Assembly (NCBI RefSeq): GCF_000278255.1
Contig: NZ_JH725083.1
Coordinates: forward strand, 186,001 to 250,000
DNA: 64,000 nucleotides
Direction: 5' to 3'
Source of the DNA: Bartonella melophagi K-2C
Lineage (GTDB): Bacteria; Pseudomonadota; Alphaproteobacteria; Rhizobiales; Rhizobiaceae
The position numbers were made by a program, and so were the translations under genes. The notes under the pieces were generated by a model that saw only the letters and a program-made list of their open reading frames with translations, had not been told where the DNA came from and did no database searches. Shown here piece after piece: positions 30,987-39,617 of this stretch. Numbering within the stretch: position 1 is the first letter of the stretch; each line of letters opens with the position of its first letter.

Positions 30987-32363
30987 ATGTCAATAAACCA
31001 ACTTAAACGAGGTATGAATAAACGTCAGGTTATATTTTTAGCTTTCGGGTCTGCTATCGGAACAGGTCTTTTTTACGGGTCTGCACAAGCGATTAATTTT
31101 GCTGGTCCAAGTGTTCTTATTGCGTATTGTGTTGCAGGTTTAGCTGTTTTTATGGTAATGCGGGCTCTAGGTGAGATGATTATTCATAATCCTTTGCCAG
31201 GTTCTTTTGCCCGTTACGCTGCAAATCATATATCACCTTTGGCTGGTTTTTTAACAGGGTGGACATATGTTTTTGAAGTGCTTCTTGTTGGTTTAGCTGA
31301 TATCACAGTTTTTGCCACTTATATGGGTTTTTGGTATCCTAGTGTTTCTCCTTGGATCTGGACATTGAGCATTACACTTATCATTACCGCTATTAATTTA
31401 GCGGCAGTAAAAGTATACGGTGAGCTAGAATTTTGGCTGTCTTCTATCAAAGTAATTGCTATTGTTGTTATGATTGTTTTAAGCATAGCAATTATTGTAT
31501 TTAATTGGAATATGGGGGCACAATCCACCATTCATAATTTATGGCAAAATGGTGGTATATTTCCCAATGGTTGGTTTGGTTTTTTAGCTTGTTTTAGCGT
31601 CGTTGTTTTTTCTTTTGGTGGGGTAGAGATTGTTGGAATAGCAGCTATGGAAACGCAAGATCCTAATAAAACTATTTCAAAAGCAATTAATTCTATTCCG
31701 ATTCGGATTTTACTATTTTACGTTATGACTTTGACGGTTTTAATGATACTTTATCCTTGGAATAAAATTGGGTTTATTGATAGTCCTTTTGTTTCAATTT
31801 TTGAAAACCTTGGTATTTCATCAGCAGCTAATATTCTTAACGTTGTTGTTATTACAGCGGCTGTTTCAGCTATTAATAGCGAAATGTATGGCGCCAGTCG
31901 CATGATTCATGGGCTATCACAAGAAGGTCATGCATTTAAGAAATTTCAATATCTGTCAAAAAACGGTATACCAATTTTTGTTATTTTACTAATATCTATC
32001 GTATTTCTTTTTGGTGTTGTTCTTAACTATTTTTATCATGATCAACTTTTCTTTCTTATTGCAGCAATGGCAACATTTGCGACAGTTTTCGTTTGGGTGA
32101 TGATTTTGCTTTCGCAAATTTTTATGCGACTTAAAATGCCCAAAGAAGAACAGCATAATCTAAAATTTCCAATTCCATTTTGGCCAATAGGATCGATTTT
32201 TGCTATTTTGTTTATGATTTTTGTTTTCGTTTTGTTATGCTTTTTTAATGATACACGACCAGTTTTAATCATAGGAGTGGCTTGGATTAGTTGGCTTGTA
32301 GTTTGTTTTTACATACTTAATTTTTTAAATAAAAAAAGTAGAGAAACTATCTGTAAAAATTAA
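30987..32363 (+). CDS. Amino-acid permease of the APC family (AAT group)
   Basis: Inner-membrane amino acid:proton symporter, 458 residues with about 12 transmembrane helices. The first helix carries the APC substrate-site motif FGSAIGTGLFYGSA, and the consensus loop GPSVLIAYCVAGLAVFMVMRALGEM with PGSFARYA is that of the GABA/proline/histidine/aromatic permease group. The position after hutH suggests a former histidine transporter, but that is inference from context. Unlike hutH the frame is intact. ATG 30987 follows AAAAAGGAAAAAA. Confidence 0.88.
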   Translation: MSINQLKRGMNKRQVIFLAFGSAIGTGLFYGSAQAINFAGPSVLIAYCVAGLAVFMVMRALGEMIIHNPLPGSFARYAANHISPLAGFLTGWTYVFEVLLVGLADITVFATYMGFWYPSVSPWIWTLSITLIITAINLAAVKVYGELEFWLSSIKVIAIVVMIVLSIAIIVFNWNMGAQSTIHNLWQNGGIFPNGWFGFLACFSVVVFSFGGVEIVGIAAMETQDPNKTISKAINSIPIRILLFYVMTLTVLMILYPWNKIGFIDSPFVSIFENLGISSAANILNVVVITAAVSAINSEMYGASRMIHGLSQEGHAFKKFQYLSKNGIPIFVILLISIVFLFGVVLNYFYHDQLFFLIAAMATFATVFVWVMILLSQIFMRLKMPKEEQHNLKFPIPFWPIGSIFAILFMIFVFVLLCFFNDTRPVLIIGVAWISWLVVCFYILNFLNKKSRETICKN

Positions 32364-32958
32364 ATTTTTCATTTCTTAACAATAAGAAACTTTTGCTATT
32401 ATTGATAAATAATCATTGCAAATGCGGTAAATATTATAAGCACAAATTTCATTGGTAAACCGAGTTTTAGTAATTGAGTGGGTAGAAAAATCCACTTTAT
32501 GGAAATTCTATATTACTGATAAATTAGCATAATGTGGTATATATGAAAGTTATTTTATGTATTATTGATAATCATTTAAGTTAATTTTTTTATAAAATGT
32601 TTTAAATAGCTGAGGAGGGTATAATTATTATTTATAAATTTACAACTCTCATACAAATATATCAAATTCACATCTTAACTTTTCTTGCTTCCATATTAAG
32701 ATAATCGCCTTAAATAAAAAGGGGAATAACTAATTACCACTTGAATTGTTATAGTAGAATTTATGTCCATTCTGTTATTTAACGCATTAATACAATTATT
32801 ACATCATAATATGCTGCATTAGTTGAGCTTATTTGTATGATACTAAGCTTATTGGTTCAATGATAACTTAAAGACTATATGCTTAACAGATAAATAGCAG
32901 TGTTTAGACGAATATGCTGCTATTATCGGTATAGAATCCTTCATAGATTTGGATCTAG
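32364..32958. other. Gene-free AT-rich spacer
   Basis: About 600 bases with many stops in all frames and no RNA gene I recognise. It adjoins toxin-gene remnants and is probably decayed DNA itself. Confidence 0.45.
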
Positions 32959-33193
32959 TTATAAATATACTTCAAAGTAGAAACCAAGCCGTAGGAGTTC
33001 TGAGTGTTTTAATGTTTAGCTTTCCATAGATGAAAATTAAATCTAGTTCGATATGATAATTACAACACTTATACCTTTGATCGTCAATGCATGATCTCGC
33101 CAGTGTATCTTTAGTGGTTTATTTTCCGCTAATGTTTTAGTCACAAGCGACAAAATCCACCTCTAGTGTATTAGCATACCTATTTTTTCGCAT
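32959..33193 (-). pseudogene. Remnant of a YafQ-family (RelE superfamily) toxin gene
   Basis: Reading the minus strand and allowing frame changes gives, in order, MRKNRYANTLEVDFVA, VTKTLAENKPLKIHWRDHAL, YKCCNYHIELDLIFIYGK and LRLGFYFEV before a stop at 32959-32961. This is the YafQ layout: a KxLxE..PL...YRDHAL block, then a HI.PDLLLIY block, then a final LxRLGSHSEL-type strand. YafQ toxins are mRNA endonucleases paired with DinJ/RelB antitoxins. At least three frame changes separate the blocks, so the gene is dead. No antitoxin is recognisable upstream. Too decayed for simple open-frame detection. Confidence 0.72.
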
Positions 33194-33395
33194 TTAAGAT
33201 TTTTGCGGAACGATTGAGTATAAACGATTTTCCACATAGCTAACTAAGATTGCTTCGCAAACTTCTTTAGCTTTGTCGTCGCAGATCATATTTCGTAAAC
33301 TGTTTAATGATGTACGTTCAACACGATTTACTTTAGCAACTTAATAGCTTGTGTAATGTTTTCGGGGTGAATTAGAATAAATCAAATGATAACAC
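33194..33395 (-). pseudogene. Remnant of an unidentified gene
   Basis: The minus strand has a 49-codon open stretch, 33340 down to 33194, with protein-like composition (VNRVERTSLNSLRNMI, KAKEVCEAILVSYVENRLYS) ending in TAA, whose last A begins the ATG of the YafQ remnant. Immediately upstream another frame reads NITQAIKLLK, as if one indel separates them, and there is no intact start. I cannot name the family. It does not look like a DinJ/RelB antitoxin. The tight join suggests it shared an operon with the toxin. Confidence 0.45.
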
Positions 33396-33663
33396 TCGAT
33401 TCCTAGTAATGCCGGTCGTAAACATGCACACTGCACCTGATATAATAAGACTTGTGGATTTGATGATAGTAACTGTAGCCTCCTAAATTTCATCAGGAAT
33501 ACCAGTTTAAATTTTTTCCGTTATTAAATTTTCTATCCATTTTGTAACTATGATGTAATACAAAACAAGTCTATGTTGAGAGAATCTTATTTTCTAACCT
33601 TATTATTTCATCCCTAACCTTGAAAAATAATAAAATCAAATGGATGAAGAAGGACAAAAAATA

Positions 33664-33738
<75 letters not shown>

Positions 33739-33845
33739 ATTCAATGATGGTGTATACGCGCATACTGCATATAGAATTATAAACGTCAATGTCTGATTTA
33801 ATTTTTTATTTGGTTAAATGCAGATAATTTACAGAAAATGTTCTG

Positions 33846-34208
33846 TTAAGCAGCTATAAGTATTTTTTCAACTTCACTAACTAATTCACGCAAATGAAAT
33901 GGTTTGGAGAGCACTTTAGCATCGGGAATGGTATCATTATTTGAATTTAAAGCAACTGCTGCAAAACCTGTAATGAACATAACCCGTAAATCAGGATCAA
34001 TTTCAGTAGCACGTCGTGCTAACTCAATTCCATCCATTTCTGGCATCACGATATCAGTGAGTAGAAGAGAAAATGGCTCTTCTTGTAGACGTTTATATGC
34101 ACTAGCACCATTATCAAAGTCAATGACTTCATAACCTGCACGTTCTAGTGCTTTTGCTAGAAAGCGGCGCATATCATTATCGTCTTCCGCGAGCAAGATT
34201 CGTTTCAT
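33846..34208 (-). CDS. cpdR: Single-domain response regulator CpdR
   Basis: Cytoplasmic receiver protein with no output domain, 120 residues. In Caulobacter, Sinorhizobium and Brucella, unphosphorylated CpdR brings ClpXP to the cell pole and drives timed proteolysis of cell-cycle regulators; phosphorylation through CckA-ChpT switches it off. The acidic pair is AEDDNDMRRFLAKALERAGYEV, the phospho-acceptor Asp52 is in TDIVMPEMDG, and the conserved Thr and Lys are in MFITGFA and LSKPFHLREL. The ATG at 34208 gives the family start MKRILLAEDD; an upstream in-frame start would add seven residues. A perfect palindrome lies 33-52 bases before the start. Confidence 0.93.
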   Translation of the reverse strand: MKRILLAEDDNDMRRFLAKALERAGYEVIDFDNGASAYKRLQEEPFSLLLTDIVMPEMDGIELARRATEIDPDLRVMFITGFAAVALNSNNDTIPDAKVLSKPFHLRELVSEVEKILIAA

Positions 34209-34240
34209 GATTATGTCCAATTGCTCCATTTATCAGTTTT

Positions 34241-34260
34241 TCGTATACTGGTGTATACGA
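34241..34260. promoter_or_regulatory. Palindromic operator candidate upstream of cpdR
   Basis: TCGTATACTGGTGTATACGA has perfect 8-base arms (TCGTATAC/GTATACGA) around TGGT, 33-52 bases before the cpdR ATG. Size and symmetry suit a dimeric regulator. The right half, GGTGTATACG (34250-34259), recurs exactly at 33749-33758, just upstream of tRNA-Val. Confidence 0.5.
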
Positions 34261-34979
34261 TATAAAGTATTTATAAAAGCGGTAAAATGTTTTATAATTA
34301 GAATGAATAGCAAAATGGTTAACTCTTGCATATTTGTCAAGGATACATAATGTTATTTTTAATTGAATTCAATTAAAAATATGTATGACATTGAAAGAAG
34401 ACCGGGCATTTTATATATTTTGGGTTTTCTTAGTTGTGTGTTTTGTTTTTAAATTTTTCTCATTTTGGGTATATTCAGTTTTAAAGTTTTATAGATACAT
34501 TGGTTTTAGACGTCGTTAATATGAGTAAATCAGAGGGTTAGTATATTAATTTTCTACTTTAAAACGTCATATATAAAAAACAATATTTTGAGCTGTCGAT
34601 ATTACCTGTTTTTAATAATATGAATTGTAAGATATGTGGGTTTAATCCCAATATATTTTTTCCTCACCGAATTTTTGGTTATTCAAAGAGAAAAAGATAG
34701 GAGAAAATAGGTAAATTTTTATAAAAACTTTCTTACTGAAACTCTTAAATCAATGCAAAAAGTTATATTTTCCTTATTACATAGTGTTAAAACCAAAAAA
34801 GCACTTGGTACTAACAAGAAAAAATTTAATACTAAATTGTGATGGTGATGAAGAAATAAGAAACAGTTATCCTTATTTTTGCTCTCTTTTATGAATTAAA
34901 ATACAAAAGAGTTGAAATGGAAAAGATTGATTACCAAATAAATATCACAATCGCCATGATGGGATTGTTGATTTGTAAG
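34261..34979. other. Gene-free AT-rich spacer
   Basis: About 720 bases between the cpdR promoter and the hsp20 leader. No coding frame or RNA gene seen. It must include the hsp20 promoter, for which I see no clear heat-shock consensus. Confidence 0.45.
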
Positions 34980-35038
34980 AAAGTCTGCCATTTGGAGACT
35001 TTGTAAATTAATTATAGTCGCTCTAAAGGAGGGCAATT
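34980..35038 (+). promoter_or_regulatory. Possible ROSE-like RNA thermometer in the hsp20 leader
   Basis: Two hairpins precede the hsp20 start. The first is AAAGTCT/AGACTTT (34980-34986, 34996-35002) with a 9-base loop. The second is GCTCT (35020-35024) pairing with AGGGC (35030-35034, one G-U pair), which would cover most of the ribosome site AGGAGG (35027-35032). ROSE elements of rhizobial small heat-shock genes have this arrangement: upstream stem(s), then a weak hairpin with a T(T/C)GCT box, here TCGCT, against the Shine-Dalgarno sequence. Confidence 0.45.
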
Positions 35039-35539
35039 ATGCGTCAAGTAGATTTTTCACCATTCTACCGTTCAACAGTAGGTTTTGATCATCTTTTAAA
35101 CTGGTTTGATTCCAGAACACAACCGGATGATATTTCTTCTTATCCACCATATAATATTGAGCGTTTAAGTGAGGATTCTTATCGGATTTCTATGGCTATT
35201 GCTGGTTTTTCTTTAAATGAAATCGATATTGAAACGCATTGTAACCAACTAACCATTAAAGGTGAGAAAATATCTGAAAATGATAACGAAGGGCGAGAAT
35301 TCCTTTATCGAGGAATTGCTTCGCGTGCTTTTGAAAGGCGTTTTCATTTAGCTGATCATGTTAAGGTCATAGGAGCAGAATTAAGAGATGGTCTTCTTCA
35401 TATCCAGCTTAAAAGAGAAATGCCCGCTGAATTAAAACCAAAGAAGATAGTTGTACAACAAACATCGCCATCTGTTGCTAAAAGCAGCAATGGTCATAAT
35501 ATACATAAAGCGAGTTTAGAAGTTGAAACAACAGAATAA
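35039..35539 (+). CDS. Small heat-shock protein (Hsp20/alpha-crystallin family)
   Basis: ATP-independent chaperone that binds unfolding proteins in the cytoplasm. 166 residues, IbpA class A rhizobial type. N-terminal RQVDFSPFYRSTVGFDHLLNWF, alpha-crystallin domain about 38-130 with YRISMAIAGFSLNEIDIE and FERRFHLADHVKVIGAELRDGLLHIQLKRE, including the A-x-x-x-n-G-L-L signature. A polar C-terminal extension follows. The strong ribosome site AAAGGAGGGC is partly paired in a predicted leader hairpin, and a strong terminator lies after the gene, so it is a single-gene unit. Confidence 0.93.
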   Translation: MRQVDFSPFYRSTVGFDHLLNWFDSRTQPDDISSYPPYNIERLSEDSYRISMAIAGFSLNEIDIETHCNQLTIKGEKISENDNEGREFLYRGIASRAFERRFHLADHVKVIGAELRDGLLHIQLKREMPAELKPKKIVVQQTSPSVAKSSNGHNIHKASLEVETTE

Positions 35540-35563
35540 ATTATAATTTTTAGAGATATTCAG

Positions 35564-35593
35564 AACGCGAGACAAAAGTCTCGCGTTTTTTAT
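35564..35593 (+). terminator. Rho-independent terminator of hsp20
   Basis: Perfect 10-base stem AACGCGAGAC/GTCTCGCGTT with loop AAAA, followed by a run of T, 25 bases after the stop codon. Confidence 0.95.
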
Positions 35594-35945
35594 TTTCTGC
35601 TGATAAAAAAGCTATTTAATTAAAAGTTTGTTGCGTAAATAATAATTGTGAATAATAGCATTATTTTCAATTATACAAGATAATAGAGATGGATTAAATA
35701 TAGCTAAAGGTAAGGATAATTTCTGTAGATCAATTAGTAACTGTGAAAAATACTATAACTTACTTCCTAATAGCTATTTATATGAACAACGATTTTTTTG
35801 ATAGTTCAATAGAATGTTTAATGAGGCAGCAAGATATTAGATTAGAGTAAGCGTGTTTATTGTATATACTAAAGTAGGTGTCAAAACGATTATTCTGATT
35901 TGAAAAAATGTATATTTCTTACTTTTTGAAATAGAGTATAAAAAA
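35594..35945. other. Gene-free AT-rich spacer
   Basis: About 350 bases between the hsp20 terminator and the 3' end of tRNA-Pro. No feature recognised. Confidence 0.45.
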
Positions 35946-36022
<77 letters not shown>

Positions 36023-36315
36023 AGCTGTCCAAAACGACTAAACGACTGTCTCTTTAAAGGCAAGAGAAAAAATAAGCAGAATAAAATCTAATGAAACGCC
36101 TTTTTCTGCTTTAAGAAAAAGCTTAAAAAAATAAAAATGAGATTTGGTACTTCATCTCGGGGTAGATTTAAAACAAGAAATCAAAGTTCAAGTTTACAGA
36201 AAAGGTTAAACATTCCAATTTATGTCTTGTTATTTCGTTTTTAATATATCAAAAAATGAAATTATCGTAGATAAAGTTATTGAAAATGCTTGTTTGGTAA
36301 GGGAAAAGTGAACCG

Positions 36316-36690
36316 ATGGGTCGTTCAGTAATAAGTTTGACAGAAGCCGCAATAGATCGCATTAAAGATATTATGAAAACAAAAAATGCGTGCGGTATTC
36401 TTATTGGTATCAAAAAAGGTGGCTGTGCGGGAATGGAATATACAATTACTCTTGCAAAAGAAGAAATGCACGATGCGGATGTTGTTGAAATTGATGGTGT
36501 TCGCGTCTTCATTGCGCGCGATGCAATATTGTTTTTATTAGGAACACAGATAGATTATGAAGTAACCACACTTCGTTCTGGTTTTATATTCAACAATCCC
36601 AATCAAATTTCAGCATGTGGGTGTGGTGAATCAGTAGAGATTCGTCCTGCTTTACAAAATAAATTGAATGAAATATATGAAACTTATTGA
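36316..36690 (+). CDS. sufA: Iron-sulfur cluster assembly protein SufA (HesB/IscA family)
   Basis: A-type carrier that accepts Fe-S clusters from the SUF scaffold and passes them to apoproteins. 124 residues. The three conserved cysteines are Cys37 (KKGGCAGMEY) and Cys101/Cys103 (ACGCGESVE). The start MGRSVISLTEAAIDRI is usual for the family. It is not next to other suf genes here; in rhizobia sufA normally closes the suf operon. The convergent neighbour is mazG. Confidence 0.9.
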   Translation: MGRSVISLTEAAIDRIKDIMKTKNACGILIGIKKGGCAGMEYTITLAKEEMHDADVVEIDGVRVFIARDAILFLLGTQIDYEVTTLRSGFIFNNPNQISACGCGESVEIRPALQNKLNEIYETY

Positions 36691-36736
36691 GTTTTGTGAG
36701 ATTGCGTTTAGTAAAGTAGGGGGGCCGTTAGTTTTT

Positions 36737-37558
36737 TTATTGTGTATTTTTAGCTTCATTCCAAAGAGTTTCCATTTCTTTTAAAGATACATCAATTAAT
36801 TTTTTTGACTGATTTGATAGACTTTCTTCAATATAGGTGAAGCGATTTCTAAATTTTATATTTGTTTTTTTTAATGCCTTTTGGGGATCAATATTCAAAT
36901 GGCGTGCAAGATTAAGTATGGCAAAATAAAGATCACCAAATTCAGTTTCTATTTCTGAGGTTTTATCAGCCTTAATTGCTTCTTTAAGTTCATTGATTTC
37001 TTCTTTTATTTTTTTGAAGACTTTATCTTTCTTACGCCAATCAAAACCTACTTTAGCAGCCATATTTTGTAAAGCGAGCGCTTCTCGATCTGCTGGTTGA
37101 GTTTGCTTTACTTGTGCAAGATAGCCTGTCGGTGTATTGTCTGGTAAACCTGCTTCTTTGAGCCGTTGTTTCCGTTCAGCTTTTTCTATTTTTTTGATAT
37201 GTTTCCATATATTCTCTGGGAAATTTAAATTTCTTTGTTCTGCATTTCCAAAAACATGAGGATAGCGGCGAATTATTTTTGCGGTAATAGCATAAACCAT
37301 ATCATCAAAAGAAAAGCTATCTTCCTCCTTAGCAATCGCAGCATAATAGACTATCTGTAAGAGAAGATCACCCAATTCATCACAAAGATCTATTAGGTTA
37401 CCTCGCTCAATGGCATCAATAACTTCATAAACTTCTTCGATCATATAAGGTATGATAGATTCAAAAGTTTGTTTTATATCCCAAGCACAACCACTATCGC
37501 GATTTCGTAACATCGTAATAATTGTAATAAGGTCATTAATATCTTTTGATGCTAACAC
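36737..37558 (-). CDS. mazG: Nucleoside triphosphate pyrophosphohydrolase MazG
   Basis: Hydrolyses (d)NTPs to monophosphates and pyrophosphate, a house-cleaning enzyme. 273 residues with two MazG domains. The first (about 10-125) has CAWDIKQTFESIIPYMIEEVYEVIDAIERG with the ExxE metal motif, and GDLLLQIVYYA. The second (about 165-245) has FDWRKKDKVFKKIKEEINEL and TEFGDLYFAILNLARHL. In many rhizobia mazG follows hflX; here it lies downstream of the lipid A acylation genes instead, 33 bases after lpxXL. Confidence 0.94.
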   Translation of the reverse strand: MLASKDINDLITIITMLRNRDSGCAWDIKQTFESIIPYMIEEVYEVIDAIERGNLIDLCDELGDLLLQIVYYAAIAKEEDSFSFDDMVYAITAKIIRRYPHVFGNAEQRNLNFPENIWKHIKKIEKAERKQRLKEAGLPDNTPTGYLAQVKQTQPADREALALQNMAAKVGFDWRKKDKVFKKIKEEINELKEAIKADKTSEIETEFGDLYFAILNLARHLNIDPQKALKKTNIKFRNRFTYIEESLSNQSKKLIDVSLKEMETLWNEAKNTQ

Positions 37559-37591
37559 TTCTATCTCTTTTGTGAGAATGATATAGACACA

Positions 37592-38524
37592 TTATTCACT
37601 CCAGCGTCTATGAAACCACATCCATTGTCCGGGATATTCACGCACCCAAGTTTCAACAATATCATTTAATTTTTGCACAGAGGCATTTATGTCAATTTCA
37701 TTTTTGTCATCAAATGGAAGTTCCATACGCTCATATAATTCCAAACGATAACGACCTCCAGCTAATCGGATACAACGTACTGGATAAATATCACAATTAT
37801 ATTGCCGGGCAAGTTTTATGATTAAGGGATTAGTTTTAAGTGGTCGATTAAAAAATGTACCAGAAATACCTCGGCGAAATTTTTGATCAACAAGCATACC
37901 AACATTTTCATTTTTTGCTAATTTTTCCGCTAATGCCCAAGTTACATGCACTGCAGATGGTACAAGATGTCCCATAGAATTTTGTCGAGCTTTCAAAACT
38001 CGATCTGCAATATAAGGGTTGTTGGGTGGTCTAAATAACACTGTAACATTAAGATCAAAGCTTTGTGCACATATAGGAAGAAGTTCAAAGTTTCCGGTAT
38101 GAGCTGTGAAAAAAATATGAGGCTTTTTTTCATTTTTTAATCGTTGAAATATTTCAGCACCACTGACTTCAATTAAACCAGGTTGGCTAGCATTGGGATC
38201 AAAATCAAAAATTTTATCGAGAAAGATATATTCGACAAGAAGTCGCCCCATATTTTCCCACATTTCTAGTGCAATTGCATGTAGTTCTTGTTCCGTTTTT
38301 TCTGGATATGCAGCTCTAAGATTTGCAAGTGCAATTTGATGACGAGATACAAGAGGACCAAATATCTTTGCTAACCAGGAAATAAAAGAAAATCCAATGT
38401 TAATAGGGAGAAGTCGTAAAATAGCTAGAAAAGCAATAAGCAAATGTGCCCACAGCCAATTTGCAGAATTTTTAATAATGATTTTAATACGATGCATTGA
38501 AGTTTTGATAAAATACTTTATCAT
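37592..38524 (-). CDS. lpxXL: Lipid A very-long-chain acyltransferase (LpxXL-like, LpxL/HtrB family)
   Basis: Membrane-bound acyltransferase that transfers a secondary acyl chain to lipid A. 310 residues. One N-terminal transmembrane segment (about 20-45), the family active-site pair HTGNFE (HxxxxE motif), and VDQKFRRGISGTFFNRP. The name LpxXL, for the enzyme that attaches the very-long-chain hydroxy fatty acid from AcpXL, rests on its place at the end of the acpXL cluster. It starts three bases after the stop of the adh gene. Start at 38524 is chosen for this spacing; Met at residue 10 is an alternative. Confidence 0.9.
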   Translation of the reverse strand: MIKYFIKTSMHRIKIIIKNSANWLWAHLLIAFLAILRLLPINIGFSFISWLAKIFGPLVSRHQIALANLRAAYPEKTEQELHAIALEMWENMGRLLVEYIFLDKIFDFDPNASQPGLIEVSGAEIFQRLKNEKKPHIFFTAHTGNFELLPICAQSFDLNVTVLFRPPNNPYIADRVLKARQNSMGHLVPSAVHVTWALAEKLAKNENVGMLVDQKFRRGISGTFFNRPLKTNPLIIKLARQYNCDIYPVRCIRLAGGRYRLELYERMELPFDDKNEIDINASVQKLNDIVETWVREYPGQWMWFHRRWSE

Positions 38525-38527
38525 GAT

Positions 38528-39559
38528 TCAATCAATTTTGAGGATAATTTTACCAAAAACATCACGGCTTTCCATTCGTTTTAAAGCTGTGTCTATTTTA
38601 TCAAAGTCGACAATCGTATCAATAATGGGAGACACAATCCCTTGTACCATTTTCTGCATAGCATTTGCCATATTCTCCATACGACAGCCAAATGAACCAA
38701 ATATTTTAAGCTGTTGCTGAAATAGTTGCATTAAATTCATAGGTACTGAAACACCAGAAGTTGAACCACAAGTTACTAAACGAGCTCCCCGTTTCATACA
38801 CAGTATAGAACCTGTCCATGTATCGGCACCCACGTGTTCAAAAACAACATCAACACCTTTTTTTTGAGTTAATTTGCGGACTATACCTTCGAAACGATCT
38901 TTACGGTAATTAATTACATAATCCGCTCCAAGGGATTGTGCTTTTGCAATTTTGTTGTCTGAACCAACAGTGGTAATGACTGTGCACCCCATAGCTTTTG
39001 CGATCTGGATGGCTGCTGAACCAATACCAGAACCACCAGCTTGTATTAAAATTGTTTCTCCAGCTTGTAGTTTCGCGTTATCAAAAAGCATATGCTCTAC
39101 AGTACCAAAGGTAATCGGAGCAACAGCTGCTTTTATTGCGTCACATTTTAGTGGAGCTGGTACCAATAAACGTGCTGGAAGATTAACAAGTTCACAAGCA
39201 AAGCCATCAAGATGAAAACCATAAACGCCTTTTACATCACTGCAAAGATTATCACACCCTTCACGACAGGGTTTGCACACGCCACAAGTTTGTGCACCAT
39301 AAATTGAAACAATTTGCCCAAGTTGTAGATTTTCAACACTATCTCCCAGTTGGACTATCTCACCAGAAGCTTCTGCACCTATAATGAGCGGCATTTTTCT
39401 TTTAGCAAAGGCCATACCACGCCATCCCCATACATCAATATGATTAAGGGCAACGGCCTTTATACGGATTGTCACTTCACCAGGGCTAGGCGGTGGTGGT
39501 GGGGCAATATTAGTGATCTCAAGTTGACGCTCATTGAGTAGTTGCAGTGCACGCATCAT
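38528..39559 (-). CDS. Zinc-type alcohol dehydrogenase-like oxidoreductase of the acpXL cluster
   Basis: Medium-chain dehydrogenase/reductase, 343 residues. The catalytic domain has GAEASGEIVQLG and a four-cysteine structural zinc loop (CGVCKPCREGCDNLC). The Rossmann fold has GGSGIGSAAIQIAKAMGCTVITTVGS. In the rhizobial cluster this gene is thought to supply a reductase step in making the C28 hydroxy fatty acid of lipid A. The exact reaction is not shown by sequence. It lies between fabF1XL and lpxXL with short gaps, so it belongs to the same transcript. Confidence 0.88.
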   Translation of the reverse strand: MMRALQLLNERQLEITNIAPPPPPSPGEVTIRIKAVALNHIDVWGWRGMAFAKRKMPLIIGAEASGEIVQLGDSVENLQLGQIVSIYGAQTCGVCKPCREGCDNLCSDVKGVYGFHLDGFACELVNLPARLLVPAPLKCDAIKAAVAPITFGTVEHMLFDNAKLQAGETILIQAGGSGIGSAAIQIAKAMGCTVITTVGSDNKIAKAQSLGADYVINYRKDRFEGIVRKLTQKKGVDVVFEHVGADTWTGSILCMKRGARLVTCGSTSGVSVPMNLMQLFQQQLKIFGSFGCRMENMANAMQKMVQGIVSPIIDTIVDFDKIDTALKRMESRDVFGKIILKID

Positions 39560-39617
39560 TATTCTCTGTTAATATATTGCTTAAAATTGGTGTTTTCGAA
39601 ATTTAATCATTAAAGGA

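Noticed and set aside
32904-32966. Short plus-strand stretch reading LDEYAAIIGIESFIDL, reminiscent of Mor-type phage activators
   Set aside because: Only about 20 codons, with a stop just upstream, and it overlaps the better supported toxin remnant on the other strand.
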